Positions 1 to 9,127 of a stretch of 64,000 bases of DNA are shown one piece after another. The DNA comes from Sphingomonas paucimobilis NBRC 13935 (GTDB taxonomy: Bacteria > Pseudomonadota > Alphaproteobacteria > Sphingomonadales > Sphingomonadaceae), in assembly GCF_000739895.2 (NCBI RefSeq), contig NZ_BBJS01000007.1, positions 124,001 through 188,000 of the forward strand, read 5' to 3'. Position 1 is the first letter of the stretch; every line of letters starts with the position of its first letter. The translations under genes and the position numbers were made by a program. Below the pieces are notes generated by a model. That model was given only the letters and a program-made list of their open reading frames with translations, did no database searches and was not told where the DNA came from.

Positions 1-91
1 CGAAGGCCGCGCCGCCGACAATCATCACCCCGGACAGGGCGATCAATATGCCGACGCTGCCCCGTCGGTTGCGTCGAAGTCTGCGGATCAT
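1..91 (-). CDS. TadG-like pilus-assembly protein, N-terminal fragment
   Basis: Only the first 30 codons lie in the window; the gene continues past the left edge. The ATG overlaps the stop of the upstream TadE-like gene in an ATGA arrangement at 88-91, so the two are translationally coupled. The visible peptide has an arginine-rich start (MIRRLRRNRRGS) followed by a hydrophobic segment (VGILIALSGVMIVGGAA). This is how TadG/Tad-domain proteins of Flp (tight adherence) pilus loci begin. The family call rests on this short pattern and on the TadE neighbour. Confidence 0.6.
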   Translation of the reverse strand, partial: MIRRLRRNRRGSVGILIALSGVMIVGGAAF

Positions 92-558
92 GACAGGCCC
101 CCAAGCATCGCTGCGCCGCTCGCGCTGGGCGTCCGACCAAAAGCGGGGACGAAAGGCAGATTGAGCAACGGATCGCTCGATGCGTCATAGCGGACCGACA
201 CGGTGAGGATATTGTCCCGCTCAGTGGTATCGATCTGGCCGCGGTTGGCGTGAAGGACGCCAGTCGAATCAAGCATTTGGCGGGCTGTGGTGATCGCGAT
301 CCTCCGGCGTTCGGCGGCATCGATGCCCGCCAGCGCCGCCCGTGCGGCGCTGTTCGCCGATTGCTGGACGAGATGCGCGGTCATGAGATAGTCGCCGAAA
401 CTCACGATACCCAACAAGACCGACAGCAGCACCGGCATGACCAGCGCCGTCTCGACCGCCGCCACGCCACACCGGTCGGGCACGGAATATCTTTCCCAAC
501 ACAACGATCTCATGGAATGCGCGTCGCTATGCGTTTTCGCTCTCGAGAATTCGTTCAT
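88..558 (-). CDS. TadE-like minor pseudopilin
   Basis: A 156-aa protein from the ATG at 558, which has a purine-rich GGGGAAA upstream; longer in-frame starts read through unlikely sequence. The core is a TadE-type segment: G-x-AAVETALVMPVLL followed by a hydrophobic helix with the conserved glutamate, then a polar stretch with Q/N-rich helices (VQQSANSAARAALAG). TadE proteins are pseudopilins processed by a prepilin peptidase and act in the inner membrane and periplasm during Flp pilus assembly. The gene overlaps the following TadG-like gene by 4 bases. The rest of a tad locus would lie left of the window. Confidence 0.75.
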   Translation of the reverse strand: MNEFSRAKTHSDAHSMRSLCWERYSVPDRCGVAAVETALVMPVLLSVLLGIVSFGDYLMTAHLVQQSANSAARAALAGIDAAERRRIAITTARQMLDSTGVLHANRGQIDTTERDNILTVSVRYDASSDPLLNLPFVPAFGRTPSASGAAMLGGLS

Positions 559-910
559 CGCTTTTCCCCGTGGCGGTAAAACCGCCTCCCCACGGGCAAT
601 CAGACAGCAGTTTGTTAACAAATGTTTATAGCTTGAAGCAGCGGTCGGCGTAACGGTGCCAATTCAGCTTTTTTAATAGTACAAATTATCTCAGAGCGTA
701 GCGATGGCTAAGCGGAATTGGGTCGCGCATTGCCGTATACGACAGGGCGGCGTGAAGACAGGCGTCGGATCACGCCCCGAGTCGCGACGCGTTTTGTTCG
801 TCACGATCTGGCAAAGTCTCGATCGATAGGGAACGGTGCGCCGAACCCGCGAGACGCGCCGATCTTCGGGGCGGGAATGCGGTGAATGCCCGCCCCGAGG
901 CCTGCATGGA
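559..910. other. Intergenic region, no gene seen
   Basis: About 350 bases lie between the stop of the GNAT gene and the start of the TadE-like gene, both on the minus strand. The part around 620-700 is locally AT-rich and could carry the promoter of the pilus genes. Short open frames on both strands here have no recognisable protein character. I see no clear hairpin or repeat. Confidence 0.4.
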
Positions 911-1459
911 TCATGCTGCCAGCGGCATCGACCCGCTTCGATGGTCTTCCAGATCGATCGCATAATGGATGCTGGGCGCGCTGCCGCCGCGTCCGATCGA
1001 GGCCCTGGCCATCCGCTCGCCCGTCGGGCGGAAACCTAGCTTGGTCAGCACACGACCCGAGGCAGGATTGTCGGCGAAATGCCATGCACCCAGCCGCCGA
1101 ATCGGCAGGGCGTGGCGCGCCATGGCGACGACCGCGCGCCCGGCCTCGGTGGCATAGCCCCGCCCCCAGGCCGAGGGGGTCAGCCAATAGCCGAGCTCAT
1201 GACCCGTATCGCCCGCGATGATCGCGATGCCGCCGATCAATTCGGGCGCGCCACCACGATCGAGCGCGGTGATCATGAAACGCGGTTCGGTCGCGCCGCA
1301 CGGCTGTGCCAGCCAATTCCTGGCATCGTCGGGGGTATAGGGGTGGGGGACCCGTGCCGCCATGCGGGCGATCGACTCATGGCCGATGGCCTGGGCCAGG
1401 GCGGTGGCATCTTCCGGCCAGGCTGGCCGCAACAACAATCTTTCGGTCCGCGCGAACAT
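911..1459 (-). CDS. GNAT N-acetyltransferase (RimJ/RimL type)
   Basis: A 182-aa protein starting at MFARTERLLLRP, the usual N-terminus of RimJ/RimL-like acetyltransferases; the open frame extends upstream but that part overlaps the rpmA terminator. The acetyl-CoA binding signature is present as W-x-RGYATEAGRAVV near residues 105-120. It is followed by ADNPASGRVLTKLGF, the typical motif of this subfamily. Such enzymes acetylate protein N-termini or small amines in the cytoplasm using acetyl-CoA. The substrate cannot be told from sequence. It lies downstream of rpmA behind a strong terminator, so it is probably transcribed separately. Confidence 0.85.
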   Translation of the reverse strand: MFARTERLLLRPAWPEDATALAQAIGHESIARMAARVPHPYTPDDARNWLAQPCGATEPRFMITALDRGGAPELIGGIAIIAGDTGHELGYWLTPSAWGRGYATEAGRAVVAMARHALPIRRLGAWHFADNPASGRVLTKLGFRPTGERMARASIGRGGSAPSIHYAIDLEDHRSGSMPLAA

Positions 1460-1550
1460 CACTCGACAACTCCTCGTCGCGTCGGGCCTGCCCCTGCCAC
1501 GTCTGGATGACGGGACGGCGACATGGCCCGAGGGCGGTGGAGGGAGCACG

Positions 1551-1586
1551 AAAAAAGGGAGCCGGGGTGACCCGTCTCCCTTTTTT
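1551..1586 (-). terminator. Rho-independent terminator of rplU-rpmA
   Basis: An inverted repeat AAAAAAGGGAG ... CTCCCTTTTTT encloses a GC-rich loop. Read on the minus strand it gives a stem followed by a run of T. It lies about 60 bases after the rpmA stop and before the GNAT gene, which fits an intrinsic terminator of the ribosomal-protein operon. Confidence 0.8.
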
Positions 1587-1644
1587 GCTGGTTCCTGCGC
1601 GGAACCCGGGTCACCCTGGTGGGCAACCCGGCGCGGTTGCCCGA

Positions 1645-1911
1645 TTATTCGGCCGCTGCGGCCAGTTCGACCGAACAGAATTTACGGCCAAGCTTGCCCT
1701 CGTGGAACGAGACGCGACCATCGACGAGCGCAAACAGGGTATGGTCCTTGCCCATGCCCACGTTGCGACCCGGATAGAACTTGGTCCCGCGCTGACGCAC
1801 GAGGATGTTGCCGGCCACGGCTTCCTGGCCGCCGAACTTCTTCACACCAAGGCGACGGCCGGCCGAATCACGACCGTTGCGCGACGAACCGCCTGCTTTC
1901 TTATGTGCCAT
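1645..1911 (-). CDS. rpmA: 50S ribosomal protein L27
   Basis: An 88-aa protein beginning [16 protein letters not shown], the invariant L27 N-terminus, with the family motifs [11 protein letters not shown] and [15 protein letters not shown]27 is a component of the large ribosomal subunit and its N-terminal tail reaches the peptidyl transferase centre. The length is normal, allowing for a short alanine-rich C-terminus. It is the second gene of the conserved rplU-rpmA operon, 42 bases after rplU, and is followed by a clear intrinsic terminator. Confidence 0.98.
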   Translation of the reverse strand: MAHKKAGGSSRNGRDSAGRRLGVKKFGGQEAVAGNILVRQRGTKFYPGRNVGMGKDHTLFALVDGRVSFHEGKLGRKFCSVELAAAAE

Positions 1912-1953
1912 TGCGAACTACTCCTGGATTTCGTTGGGTGGCGCGGCTGAGGT

Positions 1954-2253
1954 TCAGGCGCCGACCGACACGATCTTCAGGATCGTGTGCTGCTGACGGT
2001 GGCCGTTGCGACGGCGATAGTTATGACGGCGACGCTTCTTGAAGACGATGACCTTGTCGGCCTTCGCCTGAGCTATGATTTCCGCGGCGACCGTGATGCC
2101 GTCGACGGCCTTCAGCTCCGAGCCTTCGCCCGCCAGCAGAACGTCACCCAGCGTCACCGACGCGCCGGCCTCGCCCTCGATCTTCTCGACGACGATCTTA
2201 TCTCCGGCGGCGACGCGATACTGCTTGCCGCCCGTGCGCACGACTGCGAACAT
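1954..2253 (-). CDS. rplU: 50S ribosomal protein L21
   Basis: A 99-aa protein starting [14 protein letters not shown], the standard L21 N-terminus; an ATG four codons upstream is less likely. The basic motif [16 protein letters not shown] near residues 70-86 is the typical L21 rRNA-binding segment, and the protein ends in TILKI. L21 binds 23S rRNA with L20 in the large subunit. The gene is the promoter-proximal member of the rplU-rpmA operon. Confidence 0.98.
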   Translation of the reverse strand: MFAVVRTGGKQYRVAAGDKIVVEKIEGEAGASVTLGDVLLAGEGSELKAVDGITVAAEIIAQAKADKVIVFKKRRRHNYRRRNGHRQQHTILKIVSVGA

Positions 2254-2389
2254 GGCTGTTATCACTTCCCAAATGCATGGCTCCCGCTCGGGAAGACCCG
2301 TCGGGAAAGAAAGGTCAGCTAGGCAAAGGTCGGTGGATTGTCAACCAAGGATTGCATGGCGGGACCGGAAATGCGGCCCTGTCGAACCA

Positions 2390-2770
2390 TCAATGCCGAT
2401 GTTCGCGCCGCAACAGGTAACGACCGTCCTCATAGCCCGTAAAGAGCCCGGCCAGCGCAGGATGGTCGACCGGCTCGTCGCTGTCGTCGGGCAGCAGATT
2501 TTGCTGGCTGACATAGGCGACATAGCTCGATTCGGCGTTTTCGGCGAGCAGATGGTAGAAGGGCTGATCCTTGGCGGGGCGAATCTGTTCGGGAATCGCG
2601 TCATACCATTCGTCGCTATTGGCGAAGACGGGGTCGACGTCGAAGATCACGCCGCGAATATCGAACATGCGATGCCGCACGACATCGCCGATCGCGAACC
2701 GCGCGCTCGCGACGATGGGCGCTTCCACGTCGAAGCGCGAGGTGAGGGGCGGCATGTCGATCAGGTCCAT
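2390..2770 (-). CDS. hspQ: HspQ / YccV-like heat-shock protein
   Basis: A 126-aa protein whose middle part matches the HspQ (YccV, hemimethylated-DNA-binding) domain: FAIGDVVRHRMFDIRGVI, then DVDPVFAN, then the conserved Y-H-L-L-AE and YVSQQNL. Family members modulate protein degradation and bind hemimethylated DNA in enterics; the role here is inferred. The first ATG is used, and an alternative start five codons later gives the same domain. It is transcribed in the same direction as rplU-rpmA but is separated from them by about 135 bases. Confidence 0.88.
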   Translation of the reverse strand: MDLIDMPPLTSRFDVEAPIVASARFAIGDVVRHRMFDIRGVIFDVDPVFANSDEWYDAIPEQIRPAKDQPFYHLLAENAESSYVAYVSQQNLLPDDSDEPVDHPALAGLFTGYEDGRYLLRREHRH

Positions 2771-2898
2771 GGATCATGATTTAATGCGTTTGTCGCGCCG
2801 CACAAGTTTAGGCGCTTGCATTGCCCAAAAAGCTGATCTAGGAGCGCGCCTCCAATCGATCAGCCCCGAGGGTCCAGGCCCTTTCGGATCGTCCTCGC

Positions 2899-2988
<90 letters not shown>

Positions 2989-2995
2989 GATCTCG

Positions 2996-3018
2996 TTGAT
3001 TTTACAGGATAAAATCAA
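2996..3018. terminator. Stem-loop behind tRNA-Ser
   Basis: A perfect 9-bp inverted repeat TTGATTTTA / TAAAATCAA with a 5-base loop begins 8 bases after the CCA end. It is followed by an A-run on the plus strand. It is AT-rich, so a weak terminator or processing signal of the tRNA is the simplest reading. A recombination site is the alternative. Confidence 0.45.
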
Positions 3019-3020
3019 AA

Positions 3021-3408
3021 ACGAAGATCTCGTGGCCACATTCATGCCCACTTTTGATTTGGTTCTCAGCGGCCGAACGTGAACGCTGGCGAAGCAGGCG
3101 TTGCGTGATTCTGAGATCTATTCGCTTTCCATATGCGGACGCCTTTCCACCTGGGCCTCACGCTGCAGCGTTCAATTCGAGCTGTCTCACAATTCCATTC
3201 AGCGCTGCCGTGCAGCCCTGGGCACGTCCGATGTCATGATCGGTCCCGGCCGAGTTCCAAAACATGTCGAGCGGCCGGCGCTCCGGGCAATGCGCGATCA
3301 GGCAGCGCAGCGCGAGCCGTACCTCGATCGCCGCTCACGCTTCATCCGACAACCACAACAGCGCCATGCCTCACTCCTCCTGATCCATCCTTCAGTGAAT
3401 CTGGAAAA
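3021..3408 (-). pseudogene. Degenerate coding debris between tRNA-Ser and the metal operon
   Basis: No intact gene. On the minus strand an ATG at 3367 opens MALLWLSDEA and then hits a stop. This resembles the start of an IS5-family transposase (M-x-LLWLSDEAW). The same frame continues past the stop with protein-like sequence (PLDMFWNSAGTDHD, then AALNGIVRQLELNAA) before another stop. I read this as remains of one or two inactivated genes. The identity is uncertain. Confidence 0.35.
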
Positions 3409-4206
3409 CTACCATCCCTCAATACGCTGATCGGGTTTGGACCCCAGAAATCGAATGATCCGGCAGTCGCCGTCACGATGGACCTTGACGTCGATGTCGT
3501 ACAATTCACTAAGCGGTCCATTTTGCAGCAATGCAGCCGCTGTGCCGTGCGAAAACGCACCTGGCGCCTTCATCATTACGATGTCGTCAGCAATCTGTGC
3601 GACGAGATCGAGATCGTGGAGCGCGACGATAACCGTACATCCGGCATCGGCGAGCGCACGAAGCCTGCGACCGGCGTCGAGGACATGGCGGGGATCGAGG
3701 CCGGCAGTTGGCTCATCGACGATGAGCACCTCCGGCGCGCCGATGGTGGCGCGGGCAAGCATGACCCGGGCAAGTTCACCGCCCGACAATTGCGTTGCGG
3801 GACGATCGCGCAAGTCGAGCAGATCGAAGCGGGAAAGTGCCGTGTCAATCTTTGGTTGCCACGCTTTCGGCAGGTCGCCGAATGCGGGTAAATGCGCGGT
3901 AAGACCCAAAGCGACGACCCGTTCGACGCTGATGGGCCAATCGACCCGAGGTGCTTGGGGCAAATAGGCGCGTCGAGCGGCAAGCGCCTTTCGTGGCAGG
4001 GTGGCGATCGGCGTATCGCCCAGCAGGACGGTTCCTGCCGTCGGTGCAAGCAACCCGGCCGCGACGTCGAGCAGTGTCGATTTGCCGGCGCCGTTGGGGC
4101 CGATCACGCCGGTCAACCGGCCTGCAGCAAAAGTAATGCTCACATCGACCAGAATCTCGCGACGGTTGCGCGATACCGCGATGCGATCAAGGACGAGCGC
4201 GCTCAT
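3409..4206 (-). CDS. ABC importer ATP-binding protein (BtuD/HmuV type)
   Basis: A 265-aa ATPase. It shows Walker A GPNGAGKST, signature LSGGELARV, Walker B VLIVDEPTAGLD and the switch histidine in ALHDLDL, in the order and spacing of the vitamin B12, haem and siderophore importer ATPases. It would energise uptake through the FecCD-type permease encoded just upstream; its ATG overlaps the permease stop (ATGA, 4203-4206). It is the last gene of the eight-gene operon. The last 40 residues form a typical C-terminal extension of this family. The substrate (cobalamin, haem or a metal chelate) is not decided by this sequence. Confidence 0.92.
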   Translation of the reverse strand: MSALVLDRIAVSRNRREILVDVSITFAAGRLTGVIGPNGAGKSTLLDVAAGLLAPTAGTVLLGDTPIATLPRKALAARRAYLPQAPRVDWPISVERVVALGLTAHLPAFGDLPKAWQPKIDTALSRFDLLDLRDRPATQLSGGELARVMLARATIGAPEVLIVDEPTAGLDPRHVLDAGRRLRALADAGCTVIVALHDLDLVAQIADDIVMMKAPGAFSHGTAAALLQNGPLSELYDIDVKVHRDGDCRIIRFLGSKPDQRIEGW

Positions 4207-5186
4207 GGGGCGGTCTTTCGGACATGCAAAACCAACCACAGGAAGAACGGAGCGCCAACCATCGAAATGCAGACGCCGAGCTTGATGTCGGGTCCGAAGC
4301 GCAGCGAGCGGGTGGCGATGTCGGCGGCCAAGACGATCGCTGCGCCGACGAGGGCAGCCGGGATCAGCGTCGCGCCGGGCCGGTGGCCTACAAGGGGGCG
4401 TACCAGGTGAGGTGCGATGAGCCCGACAAAACCGATCGAACCGGTAACGGCGGTCGCTGCGCCGACCCCCAATGCAGTACCAAAAAGTGCGAGCAACCGG
4501 GTGCGACGCACGTTGATGCCCAGGCTTTCCGCCTGCCGCTCGCCCAGGGAGAGTGCATCAAGGTCGCGCATCGTTGCGAGCAGAAGTGCCGCACCGAGAA
4601 GAACGAACGGTCCGGCGAGCCAAACATGATCCCAGTTGCGGTCGGTCAGCGATCCCATCAACCAGGTCATGATTTCATAGGCGGCGAAGGGGTTGGGCGC
4701 GAGGTTGAGCGCGAGGCTGATACCGGCGGCCGCGACGGTAGATACGGCGACCCCGGCCAGGATCAGCGAAAGATTGCCGCCGGAGCGTGACAGGGCCAAC
4801 GCGATCAGGATCGTCGCAAATCCGCCGGCCATCGCAAACAGCGGCGTCATCAGCGCGAAGGTGGATGCGAAGCCATAGTAGAGCGAAATGACGGCACCGA
4901 GCGACGCACCGGCGCCGACGCCCAGCAGGCCGGGCTCGGCGAGGGGGTTTCGCAACAACCCCTGCAGGACCGCACCCGCCAAACCCAGGATGCCGCCGAT
5001 CATCAGCGCGAGCAGTAGTCGTGGCAGCCGCACCTGAGTGACGACGATCTGTGCAAGATCAGGTGTAGGATCGACAAGGGCGTGCAATGTCTGATCGGGC
5101 GACAGCCAGATCGTCCCGGCCAGCAGCGAAGCGATGGCCAGCAGCGAGATTAGCGCGACAAGTCCAAGTACCAGCCAGCGCTTCAC
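4203..5186 (-). CDS. FecCD/BtuC-family ABC importer permease
   Basis: A 327-aa very hydrophobic protein with about ten predicted membrane segments. It has the family motifs RLPRLLLALMIGGILGLAG near residues 53-71, GLLRNPLAEPGLLGVGAGA after it, and GSIGFVGLIAPHLVRPLVG in the C-terminal half, which is the ATPase coupling region. This is the normal length for a BtuC/FhuB-half/FecD permease. It overlaps both neighbours by four bases (ATGA) and is therefore coupled to the binding protein and the ATPase. It would move a TonB-imported chelate from periplasm to cytoplasm. Confidence 0.93.
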   Translation of the reverse strand: MKRWLVLGLVALISLLAIASLLAGTIWLSPDQTLHALVDPTPDLAQIVVTQVRLPRLLLALMIGGILGLAGAVLQGLLRNPLAEPGLLGVGAGASLGAVISLYYGFASTFALMTPLFAMAGGFATILIALALSRSGGNLSLILAGVAVSTVAAAGISLALNLAPNPFAAYEIMTWLMGSLTDRNWDHVWLAGPFVLLGAALLLATMRDLDALSLGERQAESLGINVRRTRLLALFGTALGVGAATAVTGSIGFVGLIAPHLVRPLVGHRPGATLIPAALVGAAIVLAADIATRSLRFGPDIKLGVCISMVGAPFFLWLVLHVRKTAP

Positions 5187-6064
5187 GGGATCATTTCCCC
5201 GGTCGGCACGGCGGGGCTGGCAGCGCCCGCCGCACCGCGCAAGTCCCGGCGTAGCTTCAATGCGGCATCGGCGACCATCGGCGTGCCGCAGATGTAATTG
5301 CCTTGTGCGATCGGCAGGATGCGATTTTTCCAGTAACGCCGCACCAGCGGATGTCGAACTACATCGTCGCTTAGGCTCGGCCCCCGCGGATCGATCGTTC
5401 CCTGCACCAGCAGGGCAGGATTGGCCTGCAGCAACACTTCGGTATCGGGCTTACGATAGCTGAGCACCATTGGTGCACGGACGAGATTGCGCGCGCCCGC
5501 CGCGGTCAGGATCGCATCGTAGAGCGTGCCTTTCCCGGCTCCGAAGCCGCTGCGGTCCCAGGCCACGACCCGGATCGGTAAGGGTCTGTCGTGCGCCAGC
5601 AATGCCAGCTTCGCGTCCATGTCGGCGATAAGCGCTTCACCCCGCGCTTGTTCGCCCACGGCCGCCGCCACCTGGCGCGTGATCCGACGGATGCCGTCGA
5701 AGTCATTCGCATTGTCGACCTCCAACATGGGATAGCCGAGCCGCTTTAGCATTCCGCGCAGGGCTGGTGTTGTGAACGAGCCGGCCACCACCAGATCGGG
5801 CTTTTGTGCCAGCACTTCCTCCGCCAGGCCATGGTTGACGCCGACCCGCATCGCCTCCTGCGCCATCAGCGAGCCACCGGGATCGCGTGACAGCCAGGTC
5901 ACCGACGCGATCCGCTCGGCTGGCAGCAGCGCCAGGACCAGCTGATCGGTGCACTGGTTCATACTCATCACACGCAGCGGATAGGCTGTCCGTGTGGGGA
6001 TCGCCGGCCCGGCCGGGCTGCAGCCGGCGGCTGCGAACGCCAGCAGGGCTGACAGGCTGCGCAT
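5183..6064 (-). CDS. Periplasmic binding lipoprotein (BtuF/FecB type)
   Basis: A 293-aa protein with a short signal ending in AFAAAGC, a lipobox, so it is probably a lipoprotein anchored in a membrane. The mature part has the class III binding-protein layout: RVMSMNQCTDQLVLALLP, then PDLVVAGSF and a long connecting helix, then LPIAQGNYICGTPMVADA near the C-terminus. It would hand a chelate to the permease downstream. The ATG overlaps the receptor stop (TAATG at 6062-6066). Relatives are usually annotated as cobalamin or siderophore binding proteins. I cannot choose between these from sequence. Confidence 0.87.
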   Translation of the reverse strand: MRSLSALLAFAAAGCSPAGPAIPTRTAYPLRVMSMNQCTDQLVLALLPAERIASVTWLSRDPGGSLMAQEAMRVGVNHGLAEEVLAQKPDLVVAGSFTTPALRGMLKRLGYPMLEVDNANDFDGIRRITRQVAAAVGEQARGEALIADMDAKLALLAHDRPLPIRVVAWDRSGFGAGKGTLYDAILTAAGARNLVRAPMVLSYRKPDTEVLLQANPALLVQGTIDPRGPSLSDDVVRHPLVRRYWKNRILPIAQGNYICGTPMVADAALKLRRDLRGAAGAASPAVPTGEMIP

Positions 6065-7998
6065 TACAGGTGAACCCGGATACCGCCATAGGCGGCACGA
6101 CCGGGCGCGGCGAAGCTGAAGAGTTCCTCATACTGCTCGTCGAGCAGATTTTCGATCCGCCCGAATAGCGAAACGCGATCGGACAGCTTGTAATTGGCGT
6201 TCAGGTTGACCAGCACGAATTCCTGCATCGACACGCGTACCGGCACATAGCTGGGGTCGGTATAGGCGAGATCGGTGTTGCGCCCATTGTAACGGACAGT
6301 CAACGTACCGGAGAAACGCTGGTCGGTGCTGAAAACTGTCGTGTTGAGACTGGCGACGTGCTTTGGCCGCCTTACCTCTTCCAGTCTGTTCTCACGTGAA
6401 TGAAGGTAGGTATAGGCGAGATCGAGCTTGATCTGCGGGATTGGCCGCGCCGACAGGAATGCCTCGACGCCGTGCTGCATGGAATCGGTGGTGCGGTTGG
6501 ACGGTGTGGCGACGAAGGTCGGTGCGGGGTAAGTCGTGTAGATCTCGTCCTTCAGGCGGCTGTCGAAATAGGTTGCGCCGATCGTTGCCTTGCCGCCGGC
6601 AAGGACCTGGTCGATGCCCGCTTCCCAGCCTTCGGAACGCTCGGGCTTGAGATTGGGGTTGCCGATGTAGCGGCCGTCCGAATAGCCATAGAGTTCGAAA
6701 TAGCCAGGGTTTTTGACGCCTGTGCCATAGGCACCGCGTACCCGCAGGCCGAACGGCAGGCGATAACCCGCCTGCGCGCGCCACGTCGTCACGTCGGCGA
6801 AACGGTTGTTCTCGTCGCGGCGGATGCTGGCGCCTGCGGATAAGGCGTCGTCGATGGTCAATTCATACTGACCCACAAAGCCCCAATTGTCAGTGGATCG
6901 CCGTCCCTGGAAGGCAAATGACGACGGCGTGGTGTTCTGGAACATCTCGCGTTCGAAATCGACTGCGCCGGTCAATCGGTTGATAAAACGGTCGCTGCCG
7001 AAGCGATAACTCGTCTCGAACGTACCCTTGTACCTCTGGCCCCTGTCGCCGTAGCTGAAGCCACCCGCGTTGTAGCCGCGCCGGGTTGTGTCGGCGAACT
7101 GACCGGTCAGCGTATTCGTCCAGCGACCGTCGGCAAGCGAAAGTTCAGCGCGGGTCAAGCCGTAGAAGGCCTCGTTGACGTAACGGACGCCCGGGCTGTC
7201 GATCGTGTATCCGAAGGTGGGACTGCGGGGATTGATGTCGCTGTTGTTCGTGTCGGCGGAGGTGTTGCTATAGCGGGCGACGCCCGTGAGCTTGAAGAAG
7301 TCGGACGGCGTCCATGTTGCTTTTCCGCTCGCGCCGACGCTTGTCGATCCGATATCCCGCGTGCCGTTTCGCGCGGTTGGCGTACCGTCCGTTCGATAGA
7401 CCGAACCAGAGACGGCATAATCAAAGGTGTCGGTGAAGCCGGCCATGCGAGCCCCGCCGCTGAACGTGCCGAACGATCCGCCTTCTGCGCGCGCAGAGAT
7501 GCCCGGCGCCTCACGGCCAGTCAGCGTGATATACTGGATCACGCCGCCGATCGCATCCGATCCATAGAGCGAGGATTGCTGGCCACGCAAAACCTCGACC
7601 TTGGCCCCCTCATCGGCGATCAGCGTGCCGAAATCATACTCGCCATAATATGGATCGGAGGCCTTGATGCCGTCGATCAGAACCAGGACGTGGTTGCCCT
7701 CGGTCCCGCGAATCCGGATTTGCGTCAGACCACCGATCGCACCGGTGCGGCTGACCGCGACGCCAGGAACATCGCGTAGCACGTCGGAGACCACCCGCGT
7801 CTGACGTTCCTGCAGATCCTCACTGGTAATCAGGGTGATTGAAGCAGGCACATTTTTGACCGCGGTGCCGTCACCGGATCGGGATCCGGTGACGACGATG
7901 TCGTTGCCTGCCTCGTCCTGGGTCGGCACTGTCGGATTGCTCTGTGCCAGCGCGGGTGTCGCGGCGGCAAGTGCAAGCAGTGATACAAATGTCTTCAT
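6064..7998 (-). CDS. BtuB-like TonB-dependent outer-membrane receptor
   Basis: A 644-aa receptor starting at MKTFVSLLALAAATPALAQ, a clean signal peptide, with AGGGGGGAA upstream of the ATG. The TonB box is DIVVTGSRS around residue 32. The plug domain follows, with VLRDVPGVAVSR and IRIRGTEGNHVLVLIDGI as in BtuB. The remainder is a 22-strand barrel ending in a consensus C-terminus (YGGIRVHL). Such receptors bind a ligand at the cell surface and import it with TonB energy. It sits 46 bases behind the DmeF-like gene and overlaps the lipoprotein gene. Cobalamin, or another cobalt or metal chelate, would fit the context. Confidence 0.92.
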   Translation of the reverse strand: MKTFVSLLALAAATPALAQSNPTVPTQDEAGNDIVVTGSRSGDGTAVKNVPASITLITSEDLQERQTRVVSDVLRDVPGVAVSRTGAIGGLTQIRIRGTEGNHVLVLIDGIKASDPYYGEYDFGTLIADEGAKVEVLRGQQSSLYGSDAIGGVIQYITLTGREAPGISARAEGGSFGTFSGGARMAGFTDTFDYAVSGSVYRTDGTPTARNGTRDIGSTSVGASGKATWTPSDFFKLTGVARYSNTSADTNNSDINPRSPTFGYTIDSPGVRYVNEAFYGLTRAELSLADGRWTNTLTGQFADTTRRGYNAGGFSYGDRGQRYKGTFETSYRFGSDRFINRLTGAVDFEREMFQNTTPSSFAFQGRRSTDNWGFVGQYELTIDDALSAGASIRRDENNRFADVTTWRAQAGYRLPFGLRVRGAYGTGVKNPGYFELYGYSDGRYIGNPNLKPERSEGWEAGIDQVLAGGKATIGATYFDSRLKDEIYTTYPAPTFVATPSNRTTDSMQHGVEAFLSARPIPQIKLDLAYTYLHSRENRLEEVRRPKHVASLNTTVFSTDQRFSGTLTVRYNGRNTDLAYTDPSYVPVRVSMQEFVLVNLNANYKLSDRVSLFGRIENLLDEQYEELFSFAAPGRAAYGGIRVHL

Positions 7999-8044
7999 TG
8001 GTTCCCCCCTAAAGTTCTTTGGTCTGTCGGTCTTCTCGCTGGTT

Positions 8045-9127
8045 TCAGCAGTCACACCGGTGGAGCGGCTGCTTCGCTGTAGGTATGCTCACGTCGAGCG
8101 CGTGATGATCGCTGCCATCGGGCGGCAGGCATTCCACCGTGACATGGCTGAGCATGTGCAAGGCGCGCAGTTGCGCGCCGCAGCGGGCCGCATCAGCAAC
8201 CGAAAGTCCACTGACCGATGCGATGACGGCATTGTGGCCGGGGCCGACGCGCCAGAGGTGCAGATCGACGATCTTGGCACCTGCCTTCTCCAATATTCCG
8301 CGTATGCGATCGAGCATCTGCTGGTCTGGAATCCGATCGAGCAAGACGGACGCGGTGACACGAGACAGACTGAGCGACCAGCGTGCGATCACGAACGCGC
8401 CGACGAGCCCCATCGCCGGATCGAGCCATGACCAGCCCCGCTGACGCCCTAGCAGCAGCGCAATGATCGCCAATATGCTGACGCCGGCATCGGCCAGGAC
8501 ATGCAGATAGGCGGCACGAAGGTTGTGGTCATGATGCGACGACGACTGGCCGTGGTCAGCATGCCGGTGATGAACCGCGTTATGACGATCCGTCGCGTGG
8601 TCGTCGTGACCGTGATCGTGCGCATGACCGGAATCGTGCAGCATCAGGACCGAAAGCAGGTTTACTGCCAGCCCGATCACCGCGACCACCAACGCCTCGT
8701 CGAAGGCGATCGGGACGGGAGAGAGCATCCGCTCCAGGCTCTCCACCGCAATGAAGCCCGCCGTCGAAGCGAGCGCGACCGCGCTGGCGAATGCAGCGAG
8801 GTCGCCGATCTTGCCCGTCCCAAACGAGAAGGACGGGTCGTTGAGCCGCCGGCGCGCAACGCGATAGGCGAGAGCGGCGACGAACATCACCCCGGCGTGG
8901 GTCGCCATGTGCAGGCCGTCAGCGATGAGCGCCATGGAGCCGAACAGCGCGCCGGTGAGCAGCTCGACGATCATGGTCAAGGCACAGACGATGAGCACCG
9001 CTGTGGTTCGCCGCGCATGATGATCGTGCCGCTCGCCCAGAAAATCATGCCGGACGAAAGTGGCGCGCGCGTCGTGACCGGCAGTGGAGCGTGACCCGGT
9101 CAGCAGGGCGGCGTGAGCGTCAGACAT
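8045..9127 (-). CDS. dmeF: DmeF-type cation diffusion facilitator (Co/Ni efflux)
   Basis: A 360-aa CDF transporter. The N-terminus HDFLGERHDHHARRT, followed by six membrane segments, matches the DmeF subgroup. Metal-site motifs are ALIADGLHMATHA in TM2 and HVLADAGVSILAI in TM5. Between TM4 and TM5 lies a strongly histidine/aspartate-rich cytoplasmic loop of about 45 residues. DmeF proteins export Co(II) and Ni(II) from the cytoplasm in alphaproteobacteria. The ATG at 9127 overlaps the upstream stop by 8 bases. An export pump inside an import operon suggests that the cell deals with metal released from an imported complex; that is inference. Confidence 0.88.
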   Translation of the reverse strand: MSDAHAALLTGSRSTAGHDARATFVRHDFLGERHDHHARRTTAVLIVCALTMIVELLTGALFGSMALIADGLHMATHAGVMFVAALAYRVARRRLNDPSFSFGTGKIGDLAAFASAVALASTAGFIAVESLERMLSPVPIAFDEALVVAVIGLAVNLLSVLMLHDSGHAHDHGHDDHATDRHNAVHHRHADHGQSSSHHDHNLRAAYLHVLADAGVSILAIIALLLGRQRGWSWLDPAMGLVGAFVIARWSLSLSRVTASVLLDRIPDQQMLDRIRGILEKAGAKIVDLHLWRVGPGHNAVIASVSGLSVADAARCGAQLRALHMLSHVTVECLPPDGSDHHALDVSIPTAKQPLHRCDC

